From: Isoetes engelmannii
Lineage: Eukaryota; Streptophyta; Lycopodiopsida; Isoetales; Isoetaceae
NCBI GenBank assembly: GCA_011763485.2
Contig: JAANSK020246498.1
Span: forward strand, 1-23,695
DNA length: 23,695 nt
Reading direction: 5' to 3'
Positions 10,430 to 20,170 of the stretch are shown here, piece after piece (position 1 is the first letter of the stretch; each line of letters starts with the position of its first letter). The notes below the pieces were generated by a model. It ran no database searches, was not told the DNA's origin, and saw only the letters and a program-made list of their open reading frames with translations. A program made the position numbers and the translations under genes.

Positions 10430-11350
10430 GGACAGATTGTTGTAGCTGCTGGGCAAGCTCAAGATAGGGCTGAAACAAGGATCCAGCAGAAGAAGAAAAA
10501 GAGACATGCAAGGTTGCCTTTAAAGATAAAAAATAAATAGTAAATCTTCAAATGCGGGTTGAGCACCAAAGAAGATGTGAGTAGGTTGAGCAATTGAAGC
10601 AACAAAAAATTCAAGAAAAAAAAAGTGGCAGCAGAAAAAAAGGCAGCACGTGAACAGGAAAAATAAGAAGAGAAGAGAATAAAAGAGCTAGAAAAGAGAA
10701 GAAGAGGCTGGCATCTGAATTGGATAGGGAAGATTATGATGAGGGCAGATCTAGACCCAAAAGAAGTAGAAGGCCAACAAGAAGAATGATGGAGTATGAA
10801 GACTTATCAAGCGAAGAAAGTGAAGATGAATTGATTGACAAGCTGGAGAGAATTCTATTGGGTATGAACACCAGGGAAACGATGGGCAGGCAGATTTCAT
10901 GGTTGAAGAACCTCAAATGAGTGAAAAATCTTTGAATTTAGAAGTTGAAATTCAATTCGAGCCTTCAGTTATAGAAATGGATAACCAGTTGGATGATATG
11001 GAGGGTGAGGTTGAGGCAAACAACTGGAATGCAGCCATGTAGGACAATCAGACACATGAAGATGTTAAGGAGCATGACAATCAATTTCCAGATTCAGCAA
11101 ATGCAATCTTACCTTGTTCAGAAACTTACATCTGTCCTTGGGATGAATTGCGAGAAAGAAGAGAACCTATCCACCTACAAATGTCATCCTACCGGGCACT
11201 GAAAACTCTGAAGAGCAACAGATTAGTAATGCTTATCATGGAAGACAACCTGAAAGTAGCCAGAGTGAATCAATTTGCAATGACAGGAAAGTGGGCTTAG
11301 ATGAGTTATATAGAGCTGCGGCAAATGACCATCTCTGCAAGCTTGGGATT
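10430..11350 (+). pseudogene. Decayed charged, low-complexity coding sequence of unknown family
   Basis: Open frames on the plus strand join into one biased protein: a Lys/Arg/Glu/Ala-rich helical stretch (about 10560-10710), then an acidic-basic part LDREDYDEGRSRPKRSRR with LSSEESEDELIDKLE (10716-10860), then an acidic Asn/Glu/Asp-rich tail with NQLDDMEGEVE (10920-11150) and an S/E/Q-rich end with GLDELYRAAANDHL (11290-11340). Frame changes near 10555, 10710, 10880 and 11160, and stops near 10648 and at 11038-11040, break it. The 5' boundary may be a splice acceptor (TGTAG before 10430). The composition suggests a disordered nuclear protein or the tail of one. I do not recognise the family, and introns could account for some of the breaks. 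Confidence 0.4.
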
Positions 11351-11354
11351 TGAG

Positions 11355-12160
11355 CAGCATGTTCAGCGTAAGGTTAGAGATTAGTTTTCATTGTAATTTC
11401 AATCTTGTTTGTGAATACTCATTACTTACTTGTTGTGAACATGATTTTTTAGGAATTGAATCTTTCTGCAACTAAAACAAGTCAAGAGAATAGATGATGC
11501 TGTAGAGTTGGATTGAAACAATCCAATATTTTTTGAAACCCGGGTGTCTTATTTTATGAGCTGATGTAAATTATAAAGGTTGTGCAATGAAATACTCATG
11601 TTGGTAGTTCATTTTAACTTTGCTTCTGTTTTGAATTTTCTGTTGAGTTGTTCGTGAATGTTTAAGGTAATTAATCATTGTGCCATTAACTTCCTTCTTC
11701 TGCACCATTTGAAATGTTATGTGCCCCATCTGTTTCATTGTGCTCTCCATTTTGAAATTTCATGTGCTCCATCTATTTCATTATGCTCTCCATTCAGACA
11801 TTGCACTATCTCCATCTACACAGTGCAATATATCCATCAAGAGCATGGACCGTCTCCATTATTAGTCATGCAGGTGTCCGAATTGAAGCAGGCAGCAATC
11901 CATTTGAACAGGCATCTGGCACCAATCTTGAAGTCCAGTGCACACCTTCGTTTGCACCATGTTTCAGAGTCGAATTAGGCTTTTCTAAAGAGTCGAATTA
12001 GGATGCTAAGCTTGCCACATTTGTTGCCGAATTGCCTTCTACCCTTTCGTGATTTATGCTTTTGTTTATTCCTTTATCTGTTGCATCTGTATCTATCGAT
12101 GGGTTGCCCTCAGGACTGTCTCCCATAGCCACAGTCTTCCTTGCCGCCTTTGCCTGCACC
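11355..12160. other. Intergenic, no gene seen
   Basis: AT-rich sequence with short repeats of TGCTCTCCATT and TCCATCTA around 11740-11835. Short open frames at 11658-12001 show no family similarity. It may include 3' sequence of the decayed gene upstream. Confidence 0.5.
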
Positions 12161-12197
12161 CCAATCATGGGAGGGAAGGAGGAGGGAGGGAGTTAAG

Positions 12198-12230
12198 TTA
12201 ATTATATATAATTAAGGGAGGGAGGGTGGG
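12198..12230. other. 18-bp AT palindrome next to a G-quadruplex motif
   Basis: Positions 12198-12215 are a perfect palindrome (TTAATTATATATAATTAA). It is followed at once by GGGAGGGAGGGTGGG (12216-12230), four G3 runs with one-base loops, the most stable class of predicted intramolecular G-quadruplex. Another purine-rich G tract lies just upstream at about 12169-12191. Confidence 0.7.
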
Positions 12231-12235
12231 TTTCA

Positions 12236-12790
12236 AGAGGAAACAAAAGGAAACTGTTGAGATGATGAAGAAATACCGATTTGAAAAGCTGAAGAAGAAA
12301 CTCTTGCTATAAAATGCTAAACCAAAAGCTCAAAATCTTTCTAAACTAGAGGTTCAAAAAATGCATGCATGCATGCATGCATGCTCCTCCTCAAGAGAAT
12401 GTCGATCCAACGGGTTTATAGATCAATTAGCATTCTCATGATTGTACTCGCATCATGCATGCAAATTCCCAATATGAAGAGGACTCAGCTCTAGTTCAAA
12501 GAATCATGAAGGAGGAAAGATAATTGCCTCAAGCTAGACAACTAGGTCGGGATGGAAAGAGGATAATGAAATACGTCAAGAATAGTCGATCCATGCAGGA
12601 AGAAGCCCCTCCCTTGCATGATTTGAAGAGGAAAAGAAAGAAAATTGCTAATGATGAAGAAATACCGATTTAAAAAGCTGAAGAAGACTCCTGCTATAAA
12701 AGGCTAAACTAGAGGCCCAAAGTCTCAAGGTCCAAAAAATGCATGCATGCATGCATGCTCCTCCTCAAGAGAATGCCAATCCAATGGGTT
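12236..12790. repeat. Direct duplication (170-180 bp) carrying (ATGC)n tracts
   Basis: Copy 1 lies at about 12236-12417 and copy 2 at about 12626-12790. Both run through GATGAAGAAATACCGATT, then AAAGCTGAAGAAGA, GCTATAAAA, CTAAACTAGAGG, an ATGC microsatellite, and CTCCTCCTCAAGAGAATG. The tract has six units in copy 1 (12361-12384) and five in copy 2 (12739-12758). Small indels separate the copies, so the duplication is older than the 47-bp one. The spacer (12420-12625) contains no recognised gene. Confidence 0.85.
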
Positions 12791-12794
12791 GGAT

Positions 12795-13380
12795 TGATTA
12801 GAAATAATCAAAATAATTATAAAAATGCTTAAAAGAATGTTGAGGAAGAGACAAAGGTACCCCAGTCATGCATGTGCTGCTTCGTCCATACTATTCCCTA
12901 TTTGTATGTTTAGACAAACAAAATGCTTAGATGAAATAATTTTTAGGTTAATTTCATAATGCTAATTGCAAATCTTGTATTTCCACATGCAAGCATCATA
13001 GTTCTAACAGAGGGAAATCCCAACATGAAAGGGCAGTAGGAAACTGTTACTAATGCTCTTAGCCATACATCCTAAATGCTTTAACTATTTGAACTGAGCA
13101 TTCTTCCTCTAGCCTATGATAGAAATAACAATAAGCTTTGCAAATTGATCCAATAGTTATAAAACGCGTTTTGTGCTAGAAGATTGATGTAAATATGTGA
13201 GGCCCTCACACAAAGAGCAAATTCATCTTTCTAAGACGATACCGGGTAGTGCATAGTGGATATCAAGCATAAAGAACATATATAATAGAAAAACCACAAA
13301 AGGTTTGAGTTCGAGTGGATATGGCAAGCTCAATTTGCTGATTAGACCGAAAGTATACATGCGATACTAAGTTTGGAGGA
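12795..13380. other. Intergenic, nothing recognised
   Basis: AT-rich, without open frames of note, motifs or repeats longer than about 12 bases. Confidence 0.5.
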
Positions 13381-13500
13381 GTTTTTGGCAGATTTTGGGT
13401 ACATACCGACATATACCCAGAATATCTTAAAACCCACATATTCTTTGGCAGATTTTGGGTACATACCGACATATACCCAGAATATGCTGGAAACCCACAT
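13381..13500. repeat. Tandem duplication, exact 60-bp period, with hairpin core
   Basis: 13381-13440 and 13441-13500 share an uninterrupted identical block TTTGGCAGATTTTGGGTACA through the end of CCCAGAATAT (13384-13425 and 13444-13485). Inside each unit TGGGTA and TACCCA form a small inverted repeat. The open frames across it come from the repeat and do not look like a gene. Confidence 0.9.
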
Positions 13501-13504
13501 AAGC

Positions 13505-14210
13505 AAGGATTGCCCCTCTATGGGCAACCCAAAATTATCTATCTATCTTCACTAAAAGGCATTCAAATTATCGTGAGTACAAGTCTTGGTATACATGATG
13601 CTCTTATGTCCTTCAAAATGATAAAATTTATGTGAAACAAACATATGCATGTTCTCCACACGACCATTGGTTATATTCAAAAAGCATAATAGACTTCTAG
13701 TTAAATACGAGAAAAATGCAGAAAGAAACGATGGGCTTATCCAAGAGCAATTTGAGGGGATTAAAAAAACCAAACGTATGTCCTACTCTAGTGCATGATC
13801 ATGGAAACAATAGCCTTATGACATGTTGTACGAATGTGGGACATGGACATCTATGAGATGTGCTAAATCATGACTTTTATTATCTCATGCAAACTCAACA
13901 TTGTAGACATGTCAGCGAGGTCATGACTAGATCATGACTAACAATAATATTGCAATTTAAGAATGACAACCAGATTGCTTGCTAGGGATGATTTATGCAA
14001 AATAAGATAACCAACACGCAGGCCAAATGTTTTACTGAGAACATAATTTGGTACGGGCTAGTAAATAGAGGCAACCGGTTGTTGAACCGATCTCATTAAG
14101 CTAGTTTGCAAGTCATTGGTGTGGAGCTTTCTAATTCTTACATGTAGTATATATATTAAAGCAAATAGGGTCTTCATTCTTGCTTCAGAATAAAAACTGG
14201 CTTATCATTC
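13505..14210. other. Intergenic upstream of the peroxidase
   Basis: AT-rich, no recognised gene. Short direct repeats such as TCATGACTAG/TCATGACTAA occur around 13920-13941. Confidence 0.5.
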
Positions 14211-14214
14211 TTGC

Positions 14215-14580
14215 ATCACAACCGGAAAAGCAGGTAGGAACTCTGGTTGTTAGCTTGACGCCGTAGAAACGAATGGGATCATCCATTCTTGCTGTCGTGA
14301 TGAACTGAAGAATCCGGGAGCGCCGTAGAATCTGGTTGTAACGGACCCAAGGGAGACTGCTCGAGTAGATCTTGGTGTGGCGTTTCTTGATACCACATAA
14401 AAGGGTGGGATGGATATCCCATAAGCATCCGGATGTTTTGGCCAGTTGGTTAGGCCAGGGTGGTTAAGGAACATTACACTGGTCGTGCCTAAACGACACT
14501 CTGGGGTTCTTTGAGTCATGGGGGCAGTAGACACGACCGGATTATACAGGTCATCGGGGCAGCAAGAATGGCTTCACCCT
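14215..14580. other. GC-richer block of unknown origin
   Basis: This block is visibly richer in G and C than its surroundings and holds an open minus-strand frame (14534-14250, 94 codons) without recognisable motifs. CGCCGTAGAA occurs at both 14261 and 14321 or so, and TCTGGTTGT also occurs twice. On the minus strand TGGTATCA near 14397 partly resembles a Copia primer-binding site, but no LTR end precedes it. It could be a retroelement piece or organelle DNA. Confidence 0.35.
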
Positions 14581-14703
14581 AGTATTACGTAGTAGAAGAA
14601 CAAGACTTTAACCAAAGTACTAGTTTATTTATTTTTTGAAAAAATTTTAATCCATTGTCGGTGTGTGGAGACGTGCCCAATACATAGCGAAAAGCGTGAG
14701 CAC

Positions 14704-14710
14704 TATAAAA
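14704..14710 (+). promoter_or_regulatory. TATA box of the peroxidase gene
   Basis: CTATAAAAC sits about 55 bases before the ATG at 14765. This is a normal plant spacing and predicts a transcription start near 14735 with a short leader. Confidence 0.75.
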
Positions 14711-14764
14711 CAGGGCTAGTACTCCACTTCTACACGGATCTGCAGCTCCAACCGGTCCGAACAA

Positions 14765-16177
14765 ATGGCTCCAAAGTTCTTCGTTTTCGTTATCATCGCA
14801 TTCTGTGCTTTTAATATTCCAGCTTTGGCTGATCTGCAGTACAACTACTATGCCAAAACCTGCCCTGGCCTGGAAGACTTAGTGCGAAACGAATCCTATC
14901 GTCTATATAAAATTCATGGAAACTATGCAACCTCGTCATACCGTAACATATTCCATGACTGCGCCACAGGGGTAAGCCGCATTTCCTGCAAAATGTAGAT
15001 CAGTTTTTTCCTTGTTTGTTAACCAGAATGATTTATTTTATTTTTTTTCACGTTTGTGTTCCAGCACTATGCTAAAAAATGCGACGGATCAATCCTGCTT
15101 CAAGCAGCTGGGTCTGAACTAGATTCGGCCAAAAACGCTGGGCTCAGAAATCTGAAATGGGTCGACGTGCTGAAGAAGAAAGTCGAAGCCGCTTGCCCTG
15201 GCGTGGTCTCTTGTGCAGATCTTATCGTGCTTACTGGCAGAGATAGCATTGCTATTGTATACCCTTTTTCCATATCTGGTTTGCTCTTACTAAATTTGGT
15301 CTATGCTTTTTGATGATCTGTGTATTTTTCAGCTCGGCCAGAGTGCCTTTGATTATTTTCCTGTCAAAACAGGCAGAAAGGATAGCAGAGTGAGCTTAAA
15401 AGCTGAAGCAGATGCTCAGCTTCCAGGCAAAGATGATTCTGTTGACTCTGTTTTAGCCAAATTTGCCCAGCTTGGAATTGATACAGAACATACAGTTGCA
15501 TTGCTAGGTACTTCCATCCAACATTACAAATTCTTTCTTTCTTTCTTTTTTTTGTTTTGTTTCTATTTATATTATTTATTCTATATTTATTTTTTATTTT
15601 CTGGGAAAAGTTTTCCAGCCTAGCTTCTACTTCTACTTTTTTATTTTTTATTTTATTTTGTTTTGTTTCTATTTATGCTATTTATTCCATATTTATTTTT
15701 TATTTTCTCGGAACTGGTATCCAACCTAAGTTCTACTTCTACATACATTTTACTATTTGACTTGTTATGTGTTTAGGAGGTCACTCTGTGGGCAGAGCAC
15801 ACTGTGGAAGCATTGAAAATAGATTATACCCCACAGTAGACCCTACTCTGAACCCAGCGAAGGCTCTGTACCTAAAGGGCAGGTGCCCTGCTAATTTTCG
15901 TGAATACTCCAAGCCTAAATATGCCAGATTTGATGAAATAACCCCCATGGGTCTTGATAACAATTATTACAAAAACACCATGGATGGAAAGACCTTGCTC
16001 AACATTGACCAACGTCTCTATGCGGATCCAAGGACCAAACCATATGTGCTCAAGTTCGCTGCCGATAATGCATATTTTGCCAAAATGTTTACTGAAGCTA
16101 TTCAGATAATAACGGAGTACAATGCATTTACTGGACCTGAGGGTGAAATTCGAAAGGATTGTCGATTTCCAAATTGA
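14765..16177 (+). CDS. Class III secretory peroxidase, PRX42-like
   Basis: This is a haem peroxidase of the plant secretory class, which uses H2O2 to oxidise phenolics in the cell wall or vacuole. Exons 14765-14971, 15065-15256, 15333-15507 and 15777-16177 join into 324 residues with GT-AG introns. Residues 1-22 are a signal peptide ending ALA. The mature protein begins DLQYNYYAKTCPG. Distal Arg60 and His64 lie in YRNIFHDC, and proximal His194 in LGGHSVGRAHC. All eight class III cysteines are present (C33, C66, C75, then EAACPGVVSC, GRAHC, GRC, KDC). Family blocks include SCADLIVLTGRDSI, TGRKDSR, VDPTLNP, TPMGLDNNYYKN, DPRTKPYV and GEIRKDCR at the end. The late blocks resemble the Arabidopsis PRX42 branch more than typical lignin peroxidases. 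Oddity: the C66-C75 loop has eight residues between the cysteines, where the family has four. Predicted fully functional, but the loop change near the distal calcium site deserves attention. Confidence 0.93.
15550..15742 (+). repeat. 106-bp tandem duplication inside peroxidase intron 3
   Basis: Both copies begin TTTTGTTTTGTTTCTATTTA (15550 and 15656) and end CTTCTACTTCTAC or TTCTACTTCTAC (15636 and 15742). The unit is T-rich, and the copies differ at roughly a dozen positions. It expands the intron to 269 nt without touching splice sites. Confidence 0.9.
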
Positions 16178-16222
16178 AGCATGATGCAAGAATAATATTG
16201 ATAGATTGTGTATATAACATGA

Positions 16223-16228
16223 AATAAA
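16223..16228 (+). terminator. Poly(A) signal of the peroxidase
   Basis: AATAAA lies 46 bases past the stop codon, in the usual near-upstream position for plant 3' end formation. A 17-bp direct repeat (TTGCATAAATAGGTAAA at 16301-16317 and 16324-16340) follows, probably in or just beyond the 3' UTR. Confidence 0.55.
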
Positions 16229-16659
16229 AGTGTTCTTAATATTTCTATCTTCCAACACAACAAGATGGAATAGTGGTACAATATGACATTGTAAACTATC
16301 TTGCATAAATAGGTAAACTACCCTTGCATAAATAGGTAAATAAAAGTGCAGGTGATTATAAAAAAAATTTGTTTGCAACTCTGCTATGTCACTCGCTTCC
16401 TATTCAAAATTTGATATTAGCGAGGGGAAAATGACAACAACATCCATGCCCTATTCAAAAAGCATGAGGTAAAACGGGTATGATCGGTCCAAAATAGGTA
16501 TAGTTGGGTCTGAACCCTAGACTTAGGTAGCACAAGTCCTAAATTTCTCCCTTAACAAACTTTCCTAACTAAATTATCATTGAATAATTCTGAGCAAAAC
16601 CATCTAAACGTAATAAGTCTTCTATTTAGAATGAATATTTCTTCTTAGAATGAAGGGCA

Positions 16660-17081
16660 GATTTTAAAAATGCCCCTAATGTTTTGCAAAATTGCGAAAA
16701 TGCCCTTATTTTAGGGGTATTTTTGGTAAAATGACCATAATTTTTTTTTTCTGATGATCCAAATAAAAAACTGCCCTTCAGATGAATTATAGGTGAGGAT
16801 GTTATCTTCCCATCAAAGTTAAAATCACCTGAATTGGAGTTTGGAATCATGAGATATGTTAAATCTTAGATACAAAAAAGTCGTAATTATAACTTAAGAT
16901 TTCGTACTCTGATTCAGATCATTTAAGCTTTGATAGGAAGATATCATCCTCATCTATAATCCATCTGAAGGACACATTCTTATTTGGATCATCAAAATAA
17001 ATGTTATGGTCATTTTACCAAAAATACCACTAAAACAGGGGCATTTTCGCAATTTTGCAAAAAAATTAGGGGGATTTTTAG
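16660..17081. mobile_element. Fold-back element A (long inverted repeat)
   Basis: The left arm (about 16660-16865) is nearly the reverse complement of the right arm (about 16880-17081). Both read ATGCCC, TGCAAAATTGCGAAAATGCC, GGTATTTTTGGTAAAATGAC, GATGATCCAAATAA, CCTTCAGATG, then the internal part AGGATG..ATCTTCC.ATCAAAG. The arms meet near 16870 with almost no loop. No protein is encoded. This is the structure of a fold-back MITE. It sits directly against element B and is related to B and C. Confidence 0.85.
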
Positions 17082-17083
17082 AA

Positions 17084-17544
17084 GGGAAAAACTGTGAAAT
17101 ACCCTTATGTTTTGCTAAAACTGTCCAAACGCCCCTTGTTTTCGGGGTATTTTTATAGAAATGACCACAACTTTTTTGCGATGATTCAAACGAAAATTTG
17201 TTCTTCAGATGCATTATAGAGGAAGATGAGATCTTTCCATCAAAGTTAAGATCACTGAAATCGGAATTCAAAATTTTAAGTTATGGTCTTCTAAATCCCT
17301 CCTAAATTCTTACAAATTTTGTATGTGTTAAAAATCACATAACTTATGACTTGGGACTCCGATTACGATGATCTTAGGTTTGATAGATTAGAAAGATCTC
17401 ATCCTCCTCTACAATGCATCTGAAGAACACATTCTTGTTTGGATCATTGTAAAAAAGTTGTGGTCATTTCCATGAAAATACCCCTAAAACGAGGGGCGTT
17501 TAGACAGTTTTAGCAAAACATAAGGGTATTTCACAGTTTTTCCC
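17084..17544. mobile_element. Fold-back element B (long inverted repeat)
   Basis: The ends match perfectly: GGGAAAAACTGTGAAATACC at 17084 and its reverse complement ending at 17544. The arms continue as CTTATGTTTTGC, AAACGCCCC, GGGGTATTTT, AAATGACCACAACTTTTTT, CTTCAGATGCATT, AGATGAGATCTTTC and meet near 17314. Total length is about 461 bp without coding capacity. Motifs such as CTTCAGATG and ATCAAAGTTAAGATCA are shared with elements A and C, so the three form one family. B carries the best-preserved ends of the three. Confidence 0.88.
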
Positions 17545-17785
17545 TTTTTAGAATTTACCCTAGAATGAAAACAGCGAAGAGCTTTTACCTAAAAGGGAGG
17601 TCGGATCTTGCTGGATCAAGCTGCACAGGCCAAAAATTGGGGCTTGAGCTTATGACTAGCGGCAATAGGCAATCAGACTGAAGTTTTGTGGTAATAGAGT
17701 TGCGGCTTGGCCTCTCAAGAGACTAAACCAATTTGCAAAATCCAAGGGGATAGTAGCACAAATCTCTCTATATCAGAAGTTACAT
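17545..17785. other. Intergenic before the exon-like frame
   Basis: Nothing recognised. It holds a short ACCCTAGAATGAAAAC stretch resembling sequence flanking the left end of element A (both contain TTAGAATGAA or TAGAATGAAA). Confidence 0.4.
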
Positions 17786-18041
17786 AAGGTACGGTAATTC
17801 TAAGAGAGCTCTGGAGGTCTTTAGGGCTTCTAAGCAATATTTTAATTTGGAGCTTCGAGAAGCGGGTCGAATCCATTCTGGTAGCCAAATCACAGAGCAA
17901 ACAAAATCGGCTGGGAACTCATTTAGATAGCAAAAGACAACGATGGCAAGGAGTTCTAGCATTCCTAGGTGAAGATAGCGAAGAAGATTTATGTGACGCA
18001 GGGCCAAGTCTGTTACATTTAATCTTTTATCCAAAGGAAAG
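17786..18041 (+). other. Exon-like open frame of unknown product
   Basis: About 85 codons stay open on the plus strand between an AG (CATAAG before 17786) and a strong donor (AAAG|GTGAGTAC at about 18042). The translation includes LRELWRSLGLLSNILIWSFE, then RQRWQGVLAFLGEDSEEDLC. It has no start codon of its own, so it would be an internal exon or a chance frame. A downstream AG (TTTAG near 18154) would continue the frame for about 45 codons through a 60-bp direct repeat. I recognise no family. Confidence 0.25.
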
Positions 18042-18154
18042 GTGAGTACATTTTTTATTGTTTCCTTTGATATTTGTGCAAGAATTGATATGTTTGTGCA
18101 ATATGTTCTTTAGCCGTTTCTCATTTTCTATCTCTATTTTGTTTGAAAAAATTT

Positions 18155-18252
18155 AGCTGGAGATCACTATCCATGATGTATCTTGTTTGTTGTCTTATTT
18201 GTTCGAACAAATTGAGCTGGAGATCACTATCCATGATGTATCTTGTTTGTTT
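18155..18252. repeat. Direct repeat, 60-bp period
   Basis: AGCTGGAGATCACTATCCAT and the following GATGTATCTTGTTTGTT occur at 18155 and again at 18215, identical over about 37 bases. The sequence between is similar but less conserved (TTTGAAAAAATTT against TTCGAACAAATTG), which suggests a true 60-bp unit duplication. Confidence 0.85.
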
Positions 18253-18259
18253 AGTGCTC

Positions 18260-19495
18260 GGACCTCCTGGGACCTTTGTACCAAAACTTGAACCTTGCTA
18301 GAAATGTGGACATTCAGTAGTTAGAAAAATAGAGTTTCTGGCTGGCCATATAAGATTATCACGTTGTAACTGCAAGCATACCTCTATATGTATAGAAAAG
18401 AGGGTTACGAGAAGGATTAGATATATATCTATATCTAATGCCTTGTCATCTAATGCCTTGTTTAGACCATGATGCATATTTTTCACTTCCTGTGGTATAG
18501 TGAGATTTGGCGGTAGCATGCTTCAGACTTTTCCATTCTTGCAGTACAAGTACATGCACATATTTGTTCTTGCATTTTTACCAGAGCTAGGCTGGATGGC
18601 TTGCATGTTGAAAAACAATGGGATAAAGATGAAGAGATGACTCTTAACTTGAGATGCCAAGTATAAACATCTCTGTCGTTTGGCTCTGCATGAGCTAGAA
18701 CTAGTTTTGTATTCCTACTCAATGCTATGCTTAAATTGCATTGAATTTTGTAGACCATGTCAAGAAAGAAGATGAATATGGTTGCATATCTATCTGCTTG
18801 GCTTATCATCCACTTATCTACAATTAGTTGTGCTAATTACATGATCTATTTCATCCATTTGAGCTTTCAGACCTTACACTATTCTTAACTCTTGAAACTG
18901 TTCAGTAGCTGAGGTCCCAGAAAAGCTGAGTTCCAAGAGTTTATCATCGAAATAAAGATGCTAATACTTTCAAGTCTACAGGTCCTTGAGAGCTATGTTG
19001 ACCTACATCATGGCTTTAGAGGTGGCTAAGACAAAATCAACCAGAATCTTCTTTTATCTGGTCTAAAATCATATTTTTAGATTGAAGCCTTTTTGAAGTC
19101 ACCACGAAATGCATTTTCAGAACAAAGGAAACTTCTAAGAAGGTATGACATTTAAAATTATATTTTGTTACAAGTACTACTTTCATTACCAGATATTTAC
19201 CATTATGTTGACATACATTAGAACCACCAGATAGCCTTCAATTAAAAGAAATATCTATATGAATGATTTGTTTTTTGCTTTTTATTTGTATAGGCCGATG
19301 AAGCAGGCACTTCAAAGAATAGCTTAAATACGGAAGTGATCCCATTGCCAATATTGATGTCCCATTGCCAGTATTGTATCAAATTCAGAGAAATTGGACA
19401 TTATTGGTTTATCCAAAGAAAAGGAGCAATATCTGATTTGTATGTTTTGAATTGCATTTGCTTCAAGAAAACAATAATAAAATATGATACTTTAA
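18260..19495. other. No recognised gene; several micro-duplications
   Basis: AT-rich with a 15-bp duplication (ATCTAATGCCTTG at 18433 and 18448) and a 20-bp-period duplication (CCCATTGCCA at 19341 and 19361). Short exon-like pieces near 19090-19143 and 19294-19330 lie between plausible AG and GT signals but cannot be assigned. Confidence 0.4.
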
Positions 19496-19502
19496 CTTGT
19501 AA

Positions 19503-19754
19503 GACAATGGTAAAGGAGGAGATGATAATGCCGAGCATTTTAAGGCAGGAAGTAGTACCAACACAACTTCCTCGAGTTATAAATTTTTAAGTGGCAGCTC
19601 CTCTGCTACTAGTAGCTCTTCAAAAAGTGATAATGACAGGGATGCTAGTGACAATGATGAAAATGGAAGTGACAGTGTTGAGACAAGACCAAGAACACCA
19701 CCGCAGAAGAAAAAACCAGTACATGATGTTTGTAAGAACATATATCTTAAGCGA
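19503..19754 (+). other. Ser/Asp-rich exon-like frame
   Basis: After a TAAG at 19502 the plus strand stays open for about 84 codons and ends at a possible donor (GCGAG|GTAAAA). The translation is strongly biased: SGSSSATSSSSKSDNDRDAS, then an acidic stretch, then RPRTPPQKKKPVHDVCK. Such acidic serine-rich, then basic Pro-Lys segments occur in disordered regions of nuclear proteins. It could be one exon of the same gene as 17786-18041, or a relict. No family recognised. A 19-bp-period duplication (AATTCATGAGCAGTT) follows at 19795-19832. Confidence 0.3.
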
Positions 19755-19839
19755 GGTAAAACAGACAGAACCTTTACTTCCTGAACAATTGATAAATTCA
19801 TGAGCAGTTCGACAATTCATGAGCAGTTTGACTTTCATT

Positions 19840-20165
19840 AGTTCATTATATTCTATTTCTTAAGTGCTTGATTTATAAACAACATTATTTTTCAAATATG
19901 AACAAATATGTTTTTCAAATACATTCTAAAATTTTTCAAATATATGAATGATTAAAGCTTTCAAAACCAAGCATGAACGATTCTACTTTTCAAATGATGT
20001 TTTGGTTATTTATCTTGAAAGTTTCGAAATTTATAAACTCTTGTTTAATTGAAATAATTGAATGGTTGTACTATGTGATTTACAATTTGACGTTGTAGAT
20101 GGCATTGTATATGCCTTCACAAGTGACATAAATGGTGACATTCATTGACAATAAGGCAAATTGTA
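19840..20165. other. AT-rich intergenic
   Basis: No gene. It contains repeated TTTTTCAAATA motifs around 19890-19940 and ends in short GTGACAT repeats that flank element C on both sides. Confidence 0.5.
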
Positions 20166-20170
20166 AAAAT

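Noticed and set aside
13263-13555. Open frames on both strands with repeated peptide units
   Set aside because: They are translations of the 60-bp tandem duplication, not a repeat protein.
14390-14410. Possible Copia primer-binding site (TGGTATCA on the minus strand)
   Set aside because: No LTR end, no second LTR and no gag-pol sequence next to it; the 8-base match is weak.
15872-16378. 168-codon minus-strand open frame
   Set aside because: Lies opposite the last exon of the peroxidase; shadow of a well-supported gene.
16626-17271. Minus-strand frames of 74 and 105 codons with similar peptides
   Set aside because: They arise from the arms of fold-back elements A and B; the similarity reflects repeat kinship, not a protein family.
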